DNA of 64,000 bases, from assembly GCA_035048495.1 (NCBI GenBank), contig CM068547.1, forward strand, positions 21,335,913 to 21,399,912, read 5' to 3'. Made by a program: the position numbers and the translations under genes. The stretch is from Euptelea pleiosperma (taxonomy: Eukaryota > Streptophyta > Magnoliopsida > Ranunculales > Eupteleaceae). The notes below the pieces were generated by a model. The model was not told the DNA's origin. It did no database searches and saw nothing but the letters and a program-made list of their open reading frames with translations. How positions within the stretch are numbered: position 1 is the stretch's first letter; each line of letters starts with the position of its first letter. Positions 35,963 to 50,007 of the stretch are shown piece by piece.

Positions 35963-38164
35963 ATAACTTGTGACGTTTTCGCAACCAGAGCTCGTAATTT
36001 GACTCAAACTCTTCCATTACAATTGTTTCAACAGATTTTAAGTGTTGGAACATGATTTGGGACCGTCGAAACAAGTTAGCTCTATCCGTGCGTCAACGTC
36101 TCAAATTGGACTCAGTTCGTTTGTTACATTCCGAAGCCTATAACTTAAGGGCTTTTAGCAATCGGACCATGTAATTGGACTCAAACTCTTCCATTACTAT
36201 TGTTTCAACACATTTGATGTGTTGGAATAAGATTCTTGACAGTCGAAACAAGTTAGCTCAATCCGTGCATCAACGTCTCAAATTGGACTCAGTTTGTGTG
36301 TTACATTCCGAAGCCTATAACTTGTGACTTTTTCGCAACCGGACCTCGTAATTAGACTCGAATTCTTCCATTACTATTGTTTCAACACATTTGCAGTGTT
36401 GGGACAAGATTCGTGACAGTCGAAACAAGTTTGCTCCATCCGTGCGTCAACGTCTCAAATTGGACTCAGTTTGTGTATTACATTCCGAAGCTTATAACTT
36501 GTGACTTTTTCGCAACCATACCTCGTAATTGGACTCAAACTCTTCCATTACTATTGTTTCAACACATTTGAAGTGTTGGAACAAGAGTCGTGACAGTCGA
36601 AACAAGTTAGCTCCATCCGTGCGTCAACGTCTCAAATTAGACTCAGTTTGTGTGTTATGTTCCGAAGCTTATAACTTGTGAATTTTTCGCAACCAGACCT
36701 CGTAATTGGACTCCAACTCTTCAATTACTATTGTTTCAACACATTTGCAGTGTTGGGACAAGATTCTTGACAGACGAAAGAAGTTTGCTCCATCCGTACG
36801 TCAACGTCTCAAATTGGACTCAGTTTGTGTATTACCTTCCGAAGCCCATAACTTGTGACTTTTTCGCAACCGGACCTCGTAATTGGACTCAAACTCTTCC
36901 ATTACTATTGTTTTAACACATTTGAAGTGTTGGAACAAGATTCGTGACAGTCGAAGCTAGTTAGCTCCATCCGTGCGTCTACGTCTCAAATTGGACTCAG
37001 TTTGTGTGTTACGTTCCGAAGCTTATAACTTGTGAATTTTTCGCAACCACACCTCGTAATTGGACTCCAACTCTTCCATTACTATTGTTTCAACAGATTT
37101 TAAGTGTTGGAACATGATTTGGGACCGTCGAAACAAGTTAGCTCCATCCATGCGTCAACGTCTCAAATTGGACTCAGTTTGTGTGTTATATTCCGAAGGC
37201 TATAACTTGTGACATTTTCGCAACCGGACCTCTTATTTTGGACTCAAACTCTTCCATTACTATTGTTTCAACAGATTTGATGTAGTGGAACAAGATTCTT
37301 GACAGTCGAAACAAGTTAGCTCCATCTGTGCATCAACGTCTCAAATTGGACTCAGTTTGTGTGTTACATTCCGAAGCCTATAACTTGTGACTTTTTCGCA
37401 ACTGGACCTCGTAATTGGACTCAAACTCTTCCATTACAATTGTTTCAACACATTTGAAGTGTTGGAGTAAAATTCGGGACAGTCGAAAGAAGTTTGCTCC
37501 ATCCGTTCGTCAATGTCTCTAATTGGACTCAGTTTGTGTGTTACATTCCGAAGCCTATAACTTGTGACGTTTTCGCAACCAGAGCTCGTAATTTGACTCA
37601 AACTCTTCCATTACAATTGTTTCAACAGATTTTAAGTGTTGGAACATGATTTGGGACCGTCGAAACAAGTTAGCTCTATCCGTGCGTCAACGTCTCAAAT
37701 TGGACTCAGTTCGTTTGTTACATTCCGAAGCCTATAACTTAAGGGCTTTTAGCAATCGGACCATGTAATTGGACTCAAACTCTTCCATTACTATTGTTTC
37801 AATACATTTGATGTGTTGGAATAAGATTCTTGACAGTCGAAACAAGTTAGCTCAATCCGTGCATCAACGTCTCAAATTTGACTCAGTTTGTGTGTTACAT
37901 TCCGAAGCCTATAACTTGTGACTTTTTCGCAACCGGACCTCGTAATTAGACTCGAATTCTTCCATTACTATTGTTTCAACACATTTGCAGTGTTGGGACA
38001 AGATTCGTGACAGTCGAAACAAGTTTGCTCCATCCGTGCGTCAACGTCTCAAATTGGACTCAGTTTGTGTATTACATTCCGAAGCTTATAACTTGTGACT
38101 TTTTCGCAACCATACCTCGTAATTGGACTCAAACTCTTCCATTACTATTGTTTCAACACATTTG
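35963..38164 (+). repeat. Block duplicated at 5486-bp offset (31 monomers), copy 1
   Basis: This recurs at 41449-43650. Shared private variants are gacagacgaaag (36771 and 42257), tgttttaacac (36909 and 42395), gaagctagtt (36954 and 42440) and gatgtagtgg (37279 and 42765). Several substitutions separate the copies, so this duplication is older than the 21- and 26-monomer pairs. Confidence 0.75.
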
Positions 38165-38790
38165 ATGTGTTGGAACAAGATCCTTGACAGTCGAAACAAG
38201 TTAGCTCCATCCGTGCATCAACGTCTCGAATTGGACTCAGTTTGTGTGTTACGTTTCGAAGCTTATAACTTGTGAATTTTTCGCAACCACACCTCGTAAT
38301 TGGACTCCAACTCTTCCATTACTATTGTTTAAACAGATTTTAAGTGTTGGAACATGATTTGGGACCGTCGAAACAAGTTAGCTCCATCCATGCGTCAACG
38401 TCTCAAATTGGACTCAGTTTCTGTGTTATATTCCGAAGGCTATAACTTGTGACATTTTCGCAACCGGACCTCGTAATTTTACTCAAACTCTTCCATTACT
38501 ATTGTTTCAACACATTTGATGTGTTGGAACAAGATTCTTGACAGTCGAAACAAGTTAGCTCAATCCGTGCATCAACGTCTCAAATTGGACTCAGTTTGTG
38601 TGTTACATTCCGAAGCCTATAACTTGTGACTTTTTAGCAACCGAACCTCGTAATTAGACTCGAATTCTTCCATTACTATTGTTTCAACACATTTACAGTG
38701 TTGGGACAAGATTCGTGACAGTCGAAACAAGTTTGCTCCATCCGTGCGTCAACGTCTCAAATTGGACTCAGTTTGTGTATTACATTCCGA

Positions 38791-41040
38791 AGCTTATAAC
38801 TTGTGACTTTTTCGCAACCATACCTCGGAATTGGACTCAAACTCTTCCATTACTATTGTTTCAACACATTTGAAGTGTTGGAACAAGATTCGTGACAGTC
38901 GAAACAAGTTAGCTCCATCCGTGCGTCAACGTCTCAAATTGGACTCAGTTTGTGTGTTACGTTCCAAAGCTTATAACTTGTGAATTTATCACAACCAGAC
39001 CTCGTAATTGGACTCCAACTCTTCAATTACTATTGTTTCAACACATTTGCAGTGTTGGGACAAGATTCTTGACAGTCGAAAGAAGTTTGCTCCATCCGTG
39101 CGTCAACGTCTCAAATTGGACTCAGTTTGTGTATTACCTTCCGAAGCCCATAACTTGTGACTTTTTCGCAATCGGATCTCGTAATTGGACTCAAACTCTT
39201 CCATTACTATTGTTTCAACACATTTGAAGTGTTGGAACAAGATTCGTGACAGTCGAAACTAGTTAGCTCCATCCGTGCGTCAACGTCTCAAATTGGACTC
39301 AGTTTGTGTGTTACGTTCCGAAGCTTATAACTTGTGAATTTTTCGCAACCAGACCTCGTAATTGGACTCCAACTCTTCCATTACTATTGTTTCAACAGAT
39401 TTTAAGTGTTGGAACATGATTTTGGACCGTCGAAACAAGTTAGCTCCATCCATGCGTCAACGTCTCAAATTGGACTCAGTTTGTGTGTTATATTCCGAAG
39501 GCTAACTTGTGACATTTTCGCAACCGGACCTCTTATTTTGGACTCAAACTGTTCCATTACTATTGTTTCAACACATTTGATGTATTGGAACAAGATTCTT
39601 GACAGTCGAAACAAGTTAGCTCCATCCGTGCATCAACGTCTCAAATTGGACTCAGTTTGTGTGTTACATTCCGAAGCCTATAACTTGTGACTTTTTCGCA
39701 ACTGGACCTCGTAATTGGACTCAAACTCTTCCATTACTATTGTTTCAACACATTTGGAGTGTTGGAGCAAAATTCGGGACAGTCGAAAGAAGTTTGCTCC
39801 ATCCGTTCGTCAATGTCTCTAATTGGACTCAGTTTGTGTGTTACGTTTCGAAGCTTATAACTTGTGACTTTTTCGCAACCATACCTCGTAATTGGACTCA
39901 AACTCTTCCATTACTATTGTTTCAACACATTTGAAGTGTTGGAACAAGATTCGTGACAGTCGAAACAAGTTAGCTCCATCCGTGCGTCAACGTCTCAAAT
40001 TGGACTCAGTTTGTGTGTTACGTTCCAAAGCTTATAACTTGTGAATTTCTCACAACCAGACCTCGTAATTGGACTCCAACTCTTCAATTACTATTGTTTC
40101 AACACATTTGCAGTGTTGGGACAAGATTCTTGACAGTCGAAAGAAGTTTGCTCCATCCGTGCGTCAACGTCTCAAATTGGACTCAGTTTGTGTATTACCT
40201 TCCGAAGCCCATAACTTGTGACTTTTTCGCAATCGGATCTCGTAATTGGACTCAAACTCTTCCATTACTATTGTTTCAACACATTTGAAGTGTTGGAACA
40301 AGATTCGTGACAGTCGAAACTAGTTAGCTCCATCCGTGCGTCAACGTCTCAAATTGGACTCAGTTTGTGTGTTACGTTCCGAAGCTTATAACTTGTGAAT
40401 TTTTCGCAACCAGACCTCGTAATTGGACTCCAACTCTTCCATTACTATTGTTTCAACAGATTTTAAGTGTTGGAACATGATTTTGGACTGTCGAAACAAG
40501 TTAGCTCCATCCATGCGTCAACGTCTCAAATTGGACTCAGTTTGTGTGTTATATTCCGAAGGCTAACTTGTGACATTTTCGCAACCGGACCTCTTATTTT
40601 GGACTCAAACTCTTCCATTACTATTGTTTCAACACATTTGATGTATTGGAACAAGATTCTTGACAGTCGAAACAAGTTAGCTCCATCCGTGCATCAACGT
40701 CTCAAATTGGACTCAGTTTGTGTGTTACATTCCGAAGCCTATAACTTGTGACTTTTTCGCAACTGGACCTCGTAATTGGACTCAAACTCTTCCATTACTA
40801 TTGTTTCAACACATTTGGAGTGTTGGAGCAAAATTCGGGACAGTCGAAAGAAGTTTGCTCCATCCGTTCGTCAATGTCTCTAATTGGACTCAGTTTGTGT
40901 GTTACGTTTCGAAGCTTATAACTTGTGACTTTTTCGCAACCATACCTCGTAATTGGACTCAAACTCTTCCATTACTATTGTTTCAACACATTTGAAGTGT
41001 TGGAACAAGATTCGTGACAGTCGAAACAAGTTAGCTCCAT
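38791..41040 (+). repeat. Tandem 6-monomer higher-order repeat (1061 bp, ~2.1 copies)
   Basis: Units start at 38791, 39852 and 40913, with spacing exactly 1061 bp (six monomers); the third is partial and ends near 41040. Shared oddities are cgttccaaagctt (38962 and 40023), the 2-bp loss ggctaacttg (39501 and 40562) and gatttggagtg-like changes near 39755 and 40816. The first two units differ at a few sites (aatttatcacaacc against aatttctcacaacc). Confidence 0.85.
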
Positions 41041-41448
41041 CCGTACGTCAACGTCTCAAATTGGACTCAGTTTGTGTGTTACGTTTCGAAGCTTATAACT
41101 TGTGAATTTTTCGCAACCAGACCTCGTAATTGGAGTCCAACTCTTCCATTACTATTGTTTCAACACATTTGATGTATTAGAACAAGATTCTTGACAGTCG
41201 AAATAAGTTAGCTCCATCCGTGCATCAACGTCTCAAATTGGACTCAGTTTGTGTGTTACATTCCGAAGCCTATAACTTGTGACTTTTTCACAACTGGACC
41301 TCGTAATTGGACTCAAACTCTTCCATTACTATTGTTTCAACACATTTGCAGTGTTGGAGTAAAATTCGGGACAGTCGAAAGAAGTTTGCTCCATCCGTTC
41401 ATCAATGTCTCTAATTGGACTCAGTTTGTGTGTTACATTCCGAAGCCT

Positions 41449-43650
41449 ATAACTTGTGACGTTTTCGCAACCAGAGCTCGTAATTTGACTCAAACTCTTC
41501 CATTACAATTGTTTCAACAGATTTTAAGTGTTGGAACATGATTTGGGACCGTCGAAACAAGTTAGCTCTATCCGTGCGTCAACGTCTCAAATTGGACTCA
41601 GTTCGTTTGTTACATTCCGAAGCCTATAACTTAAGGGCTTTTAGCAATCGGACCATGTAATTGGACTCAAACTCTTCCATTACTATTGTTTCAACACATT
41701 TGATGTGTTGGAATAAGATTCTTGACAGTCGAAACAAGTTAGCTCAATCCGTGCATCAACGTCTCAAATTGGACTTAGTTTGTGTGTTACATTCCGAAGC
41801 CTATAACTTGTGACTTTTTCGCAACCGGACCTCGTAATTAGACTCGAATTCTTCCATTACTATTGTTTCAACACATTTGCAGTGTTGGGACAAGATTCGT
41901 GACAGTCGAAACAAGTTTGCTCCATCCGTGCGTCAACGTCTCAAATTGGACGCAGTTTGTGTATTACATTCCGAAGCTTATAACTTGTGACTATTTTGCA
42001 ACCATACCTCGTAATTGGACTCAAACTCTTCCATTACTATTGTTTCAACACATTTGAATTGTTGGAACGAGATTCGTGACAGTCGAAACAAGTTAGCTCC
42101 ATCCGTGCGTCAACGTCTCAAATTGGACTCAGTTTGTGTGTTACGTTCCGAAGCTTATAACTTGTGAATTTTTCGCAACCAGACCTCGTAATTTGACTCC
42201 AACTCTTCAATTACTATTGTTTCAACACATTTGCAGTGTTGGGACAAGATTCTTGACAGACGAAAGAAGTTTGCTCCATCCGTACGTCAACGTCTCAAAT
42301 TGGACTCAGTTTGTGTATTACCTTCCGAAGCCCATAACTTGTGACTTTTTCGCAACCGGACCTTGTAATTGGACTCAAACTCTTCCATTACTATTGTTTT
42401 AACACATTTGAAGTGTTGGAACAAGATTCGTGACAGTCGAAGCTAGTTAGCTCCATCCGTGCGTCAACGTCTCAAATTGGACTCAGTTTGTGTGTTACGT
42501 TCCGAAGCTTATAACTTGTGAATTTTTCGCAACCACACCTCGTAATTGGACTCCAACTCTTCCATTACTATTGTTTCAACAGATATTAAGTGTTGGAACA
42601 TGATTTGGGACCGTCGAAACAAGTTAGCTCCATCCATTCGTCAACGTCTCAAATTGGACTCAGTTTGTGTGTTATATTCCGAAGGCTATAACTTGTGACA
42701 TTTTCGCAACCGGACCTCTTATTTTGGACTCAAACTCTTCCATTACTATTGTTTCAACAGATTTGATGTAGTGGAACAAGATTCTTGACAGTCGAAACAA
42801 GTTAGCTCCATCCGTGCATCAACGTCTCAAATTGGACTCAGTTTGTGTGTTACATTCCGAAGCCTATAACTTGTTACTTTTTCGCAACTGGACCTCGTAA
42901 TTGGACTCAAACTCTTCCATTACTATTGTTTCAACACATTTGAAGTGTTGGAGTAAAATTCGGGACAGTCGAAAGAAGTTTGCTCCATCCGTTCGTCAAT
43001 GTCTCTAATTGGACTCAGTTTGTGTGTTACATTCCGAAGCCTATAACTTGTGACGTTTTCGCAACCAGAGCTCGTAATTTGACTCAAACTCTTCCATTAC
43101 AATTGTTTCAACAGATTTTAAGTGTTGGAACATGATTTGGGACCGTCGAAACAAGTTAGCTCTATCCGTGCGTCAACGTCTCAAATTGGACTCAGTTTGT
43201 TTGTTACATTCCGAAGCCTATAACTTAAGGGCTTTTAGCAATCGGACCGTGTAATTGGACTCAAACTCTTCCATTACTATTGTTTCAACACATTTGAGGT
43301 GTTAGAACAAGATTCTTGACAGTCGAAACAAGTTAGCTCAATTCGTGCATCAACGTCTCAAATTGGACTCAGTTTGTGTGTTACATTCCGAAGCCTATAA
43401 CTTGTGACTTTTTCGCAATCGGACCTCGTAATTAGACTCGAATTCTTCCATTACTATTGTTTCAACACATTTGCAGTGTTGGGACAAGATTCGTGACAGT
43501 CGAAACAAGTTTGCTCCATCCGTGCGTCAACGTCTCAAATTGGACTCAGTTTGTGTATTACATTCCGAAGCTTATAACTTGTGACTTTTTCGCAACCATA
43601 CCTCGTAATTGGACTCAAACTCTTCCATTACTATTGTTTCAACACATTTG
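41449..43650 (+). repeat. Block duplicated at 5486-bp offset (31 monomers), copy 2
   Basis: The second copy of the 36-38-kb block, in the same variant order. It is separated from the first by the 6-monomer tandem blocks at 38.8-41.0 kb. Confidence 0.75.
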
Positions 43651-45519
43651 AAGTGTTGGAACAAGATTCGTGACAGTCGAAACAAGTTAGCTCCATCCGT
43701 ACGTCAACGTCTCAAATTGGACTCAGTTTGTGTGTTACGTTTCGAAGCTTATAACTTGTGAATTTTTCGCAACCAGACCTCGTAATTGGACTCAAACTCT
43801 TCCATTACTATTGTTTCAACACATTTGATGTATTGGAACAAGATTCTTGACAGTCGAAACAAGTTAGCTCCATCCGTGCATCAACGTCTCAAATTGGACT
43901 CAGTTTGTGTGTTACATTCCGAAGCCTATAACTTGTGACTTTTTCGCAACTGGACCTCGTAATTGGACTCAAACTCTTCCCTTACTATTGTTTCAACACA
44001 TTTGAAGTGTTGGAGCAAAATTCGGGACAGTCGAAAGAAGTTTGCTCCATCCGTTCGTCAATGTCTCTAATTGGACTCAGTTTGTGTGTTACATTCCGAA
44101 GCCTATAACTTGTGACGTTTTCGTAACCAGATCTCGTAATTTGACTCAAACTCTTCAATTACTATTGTTTCAGCACATTTGCAGTGTTGGGACAAGATTC
44201 TTGACAGTCGAAAGAAGTTTGCTCCATCCGTGCGTCAACGTCTCAAATTGGACTCAGTTTGTGTATTACCTTCCGAAGCCCATAACTTGTGACTTTTTCG
44301 CAACCGGACCTCGTAATTGGACTCAAACTCTTCCATTACTATTTTTTCAACACATTTGAAGTGTTGGAACAAGACTCGTGACAGTCGAAACTAGTTAGCT
44401 CCATCCGTGCATCAACGTCTCAAATTGGACTCAGTTTGTGTGTTACGTTCCGAAGCTTAGAACTTCTGAATTTTTCGCAACCACACCTCGTAATTGGACT
44501 CCAACTCTTCCATTACTATTGTTTAAACAGATTTTAAGTGTTGGAACATGATTTGGGACCGTCGAAACAAGTTAGCTCCATCCATGCGTCAACGTCTCAA
44601 ATTGGACTCAGTTTGTGTGTTATATTCCGAAGGCTATAACTTGTGACATTTTCGCAACCGGACCTCGTAATTAGACTCAAACTCTTCCATTACTATTGTT
44701 TCAACACATTTGATGTGTTGGAACAAGATTCTTGACAGTCGAAACAAGTTAGCTCAATCCGTGCATCAACGTCTCAAATTGGACTCAGTTTGTGTGTTAC
44801 ATTCCGAAGCCTATAACTTGTGACTTTTTCGCAACCGGACCTCTTATTTTGGACTCCAACTCTTCCATTACTATTGTTTAAACAGATTTTAAGTGTTGGA
44901 ACATGATTCGGGACAGTCGAAAGAAGTTTGCTCCATCCGTTCGTCAATGTCTCTAATTGGACTCAGTTTGTGTGTTACATTCCGAAGCCTATAACTTGTG
45001 ATGTTTTCGCAACCAGAGCTCGTAATTTGACTCAAACTCTTCCATTACAATTGTTTCAACAGATTTTAAGTGTTGGAACATGATTTGGGACCGTCGAAAC
45101 AAGTTAGCTCTATCCGTGCGTCAACGTCTCAAATTGGACTTAGTTCGTTTGTTACATTCCGAAGCCTATAACTTAAGGGCTTTTAGCAATCGGACCATGT
45201 AATTGGACTCAAACTCTTCCATTACTATTGTTTCAATACATTTGATGTGTTGGAACAAGATTCTTGACAGTCGAAACAAGTTAGCTCAATCCGTGCATCA
45301 ACGTCTCAAATTGGACTCAGTTTGTGTGTTACATTCCGAAGCCTATAACTTGTGACTTTTTCTCAATCGGACCTCGTAATTGGCCTAAATCTCTTCCATT
45401 ACCATTGTTTCAACACATTTGAATTGTTGGATCAAGAATCGTGACAGTCGAAACAAGTTAGCTCCATCCGTGCGTCAACGTCTCAAATTGGACACAGTTT
45501 GTGTATTACATTCCGAAGC

Positions 45520-48500
45520 CTATAACTTGTGACTTTTTCGCAACCGGACCTCGTAATTAGACTCGAATTCTTCCATTACTATTGTTTCAACACATTTGCA
45601 GTGTTGGGACAAGATTCGTGACAGTCGAAACAAGTTTGCTCCATCCGTGCGTCAACGTCTCAAATTGGACTCAGTTTGTGTATTACATTCCGAAGCTTAT
45701 AACTTGTGACTTTTTCGCAACCATACCTCGTAATTGGACTCAAACTCTTCCATTACTATTGTTTCAACACATTTGAAGTGTTGGAACAAGATTCGTGACA
45801 GTCGAAACAGGTTAGCTCCATCCGTGCGTCAACGTCTCAAATTGGACTCAGTTTGTGTGTTACGTTCCGAAGCTTATAACTTGTGAATTTTTCGCAACCA
45901 GACCTCGTAATTGGACTCCAACTCTTCAATTACTATTGTTTCAACACATTTGCAGTGTTGGGACAAGATTCTTGACAGTCGAAAGAAGTTTGCTCCATCC
46001 GTGCGTTAACGTCTCAAATTGGACTCAGTTTGTGTATTACCTTCCGAAGCCCATAACTTGTGACTTTTACGCAACCGGATCTCGTAATTGGACTCAAACT
46101 CTTCCATTACTATTGTTTCAACACATTTGAAGTGTTGGAACAAGATTCGTGACAGTCGAAACTAGTTAGCTCCATCCGTGCGTCAACGTCTCAAATTGGA
46201 CTCAGTTTGTGTGTTACGTTCCGAAGCTTATAACTTGTGAATTTTTCGCAACCACACCTCGTAATTGGACTCCAACTCTTCCATTACTATTGTTTCAACA
46301 GATTTTAAGTGTTGGAACATGATTTGGGACCGTCGAACCAAGTTAGCTCCATCCATGCGTCAACGTCTCAAATTGGACTCAGTTTGTGTGTTATATTCCG
46401 AAGGCCATAACTTGTCACATTTTCGCAACCGGACCTCTTATTTTGGACTCAAACTCTTCCATTACTATTGTTTCAACACATTTGATGTATTGGAACAAGA
46501 TTCTTGACAGTCGAAACAAGTTAGCTCCATCCGTGCATCAACGTCTCAAATTGGACTCAGTTTGTGTGTTACATTCCGAAGCCTATAACTTGTGACTTTT
46601 TCGCAACTGGACCTCGTAATTGGACTCAAACTCTTCCATTACTATTGTTTCAACACATTTGAAGTGTTGGAGCAAAATTCGGGACAGTCGAAAGAAGTTT
46701 GCTCCATCCATTCGTCAATGTCTCTAATTGGACTCAGTTTGTGTGTTACTTTCCGAAGCCTATAACTTGTGATGTTTTCGCAACCAGTGCTCGTAATTTG
46801 ACTCAAACTCTTCCATTACAATTGTTTCAACAGATTTTAAGTGTTGGAACATGATTTGGGACCGTCGAAACAAGTTAGCTCTATCCGTGCGTCAACGTCT
46901 CAAATTGGACTCAGTTCGTTTGTTACATTCCGAAACCTATAACTTAAGGGCTTTTAGCAATCGGACCATGTAATGGGACTCAAACTCTTCCATTACTATT
47001 GTTTCAATACATTTGATGTGTTGGAACAAGATTCTTGACAGTCGAAACAAGTTAGCTCAATCCGTGCATCAACGTCTCAAATTGGACTCAGTTTGTGTGT
47101 TACATTCCGAAGCCTATAACTTGTGACTTTTTCGCAACCGGACCTCGTAATTAGACGCGAATTCTTCCATTACTATTGTTTCAACACATTTGCAGTGTTG
47201 GGACAGGTTTCGTGACAGTCGAAACAAGTTTGCTCCATCCGTGCGTCAACGTCTCAAATTGGACTCAGTTTGTGTATTACATTCCGAAGCTTATAACTTG
47301 TGACTTTTTCGCAACCATACCTCGTAATTGGACTCAAACTCTTCCATTACTATTGTTTCAACACATTTGAAGTGTTGCAACAAGATTCGTGACAGTCGAA
47401 ACAAGTTAGCTCCAGCCGTGCGTCAACGTCTCAAATTGGACTCAGTTTGTGTGTTACGTTCCGAAGCTTATAACTTGTGAATTTTTCGCAACCAGACCTC
47501 GTAATTGGACTCCAACTCTTCAATTACTATTGTTTCAACACATTTGCAGTGTTGGGACAAGATTCTTGACAGTCGAAAGAAGTTTGCTCCATCCGTGCGT
47601 CAACGTCTCAAATTGGACTCAGTTTGTGTATTACCTTCCGAAGCCCATAACTTGTGACTTTTTCGCAACCGGATCTCGTAATTGGACTCAAACTCTTCCA
47701 TTACTATTGTTTCAACACATTTGAAGTGTTGGAACAAGATTCGTGACAGTCGAAACTAGTTAGCTCCATCCGTGCGTCAACGTCTCAAATTGGACTCAGT
47801 TTGTGTGTTACGTTCCGAAGCTTATAACTTGTGAATTTTTCACAACCAGACCTCGTAATTGGACTCCAACTCTTCCATCACTATTGTTTCAACAGATTTT
47901 AAGTGTTGGAACATGATTTGGGACCGTCGAAACAAGTTAGCTCCATCCATGCGTCAACGTCTCAAATTGGACTCAGTTTGTGTGTTATATTCCGAAGGCT
48001 ATAACTTGTGACATTTTCGCAACCGGACCTCTTATTTTGGACTCAAACTCTTCCATTACTATTGTTTCAACACATTTGATGTATTGGAACAAGATTCTTG
48101 ACAGTCGAAACAAGTTAGCTCCATCCGTGCATCAACGTCTCAAATTGGACTCAGTTTGTGTGTTACATTCCGAAGCCTATAACTTGTGACTTTTTCGCAA
48201 CTGGACCTCGTAATTGGACTCAAACTCTTCCATTACTATTGTTTCAACACATTTGAAGTGTTGGAGCAAAATTCGGGACAGTTGAAAGAAGTTTGCTCCA
48301 TCCATTCGTCAATGTCCCTAATTGGACTCAGTTTGTGTGTTACTTTCCGAAGCCTATAACTTGTGACGTTTTCGCAACCAGAGCTCGTAATTTGACTCAA
48401 ACTCTTCCATTACAATTGTTTCAACAGATTTTAAGTGTTGGAACATGATTTGGGACCGTCGAAACAAGTTAGCTCTATCCGTGCGTCAACGTCTCAAATT

Positions 48501-48700
48501 GGACTCAGTTCGTTTGTTACATTCCGAAGCCTATAACTTAAGGGCTTTTAGCAATCGGACCATGTAATTGGACTCAAACTCTTCCATTACTATTGTTTCA
48601 ACACATTTGATGTGTTGGAACAAGATTCTTGACAGTCGAAACAAGTTAGCTCAATCCGTGCATCAACGTCTCAAATTGGACTCAGTTTGTGTGTTACATT
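45520..48700 (+). repeat. Tandem 9-monomer higher-order repeat (1594 bp, two copies)
   Basis: Two adjacent units of about 1594 bp, roughly 45520-47113 and 47114-48700. Shared private variants are catccattcgtcaatg (46705 and 48299) and gttactttccgaagcc (46745 and 48339). The left edge is marked by an extra monomer (45342 onward) that has no partner in the second unit. Boundaries are by eye. Confidence 0.75.
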
Positions 48701-50007
48701 CCGAAGCCTATAACTTGTGACTTTTTCGCAACCGGAGCTCGTAATTAGACTCGAATTCTTCCATTACTATTGTTTCAACACATTTGCAGTGTTGGGACAA
48801 GATTCGTGACAGTCGAAACAAGTTTGCTCCATCCGTGCGTCAACGTCTCAAATTGGACTCAGTTTGTGTGTTATATTCCGAAGGCTAACTTGTGACATTT
48901 TCGCAACCGGACCTCTTATTTTGGACTCAAACTGTTCCATTACTATTGTTTCAACACATTTGATGTATTGGAACAAGATTCTTGACAGTCGAAACAAGTT
49001 AGCTCCATCCGTGCATCAACGTCTCAAATTGGACTCAGTTTGTGTGTTACATTCCGAAGCCTATAACTTGTGACTTTTTCGCAACCGGACCTCGTAATTA
49101 GACTCGAATTCTTCCATTACTATTGTTTCAACACATTTGCAGTGTTGGGACAAGATTCGTGACAGTCGAAACAAGTTTGCTCCATCCGTGCGTCAACATC
49201 TCAAATTGGACTCAGTTTGTGTATTACATTCCGAAGCTTATAACTTGTGACTTTTTCGCAACCATACCTCGTAATTGGACTCAAACTCTTCCATTACTAT
49301 TGTTTCAACACATTTGAAGTGTTGGAACAAGATTCGTGACAGTCGAAACAAGTTAGCTCCATCCGTGCGTCAACGTCTCAAATTGGACTCAGTTTGTGTG
49401 TTACATACCGAAGCCTATAACTTGTGACTTTTTCGCAATCGGACCTCGTAATTGGACTAAATCTCTTCCATTACCATTGTTTCAACACATTTGAATTGTT
49501 GGATCAAGAATCGTGAGAGTCGAAACAAGTTAGCTCCATCCGTGCGTCAACGTCTCAAATTGGACTCAGTTTGTGTGTTACGTTCCGAAGCTTATAACTT
49601 GTGAATTTTTCGCAACCACACCTCGTAATTGGACTCCAACTCTTCCATTACTATTGTTTCAAAAGATTTTAAGTGTTGGAACATGATTTGGGACCGTCGA
49701 AACAAGTTAGCTCTATCCGTGCGTCAACGTCTCAAATTGGACTCAGTTCGTTTGTTACATTCCGAAGCCTATAACTTAAGGGCTTTTAGCAATCGGACCA
49801 TGTAATTGGACTCAAACTCTTCCATTACTATTGTTTCAACACATTTGATGTGTTGGAACAAGATTCTTGACAGTCGAAACAAGTTAGCTCAATCCGTGCA
49901 TCAACGTCTCAAATTGGACTCAGTTTGTGTGTTACATTCCGAAGCCTATAACTTGTGACTTTTTCGCAACCGGACCTCGTAATTAGACTCGAATTCTTCC
50001 ATTACTA

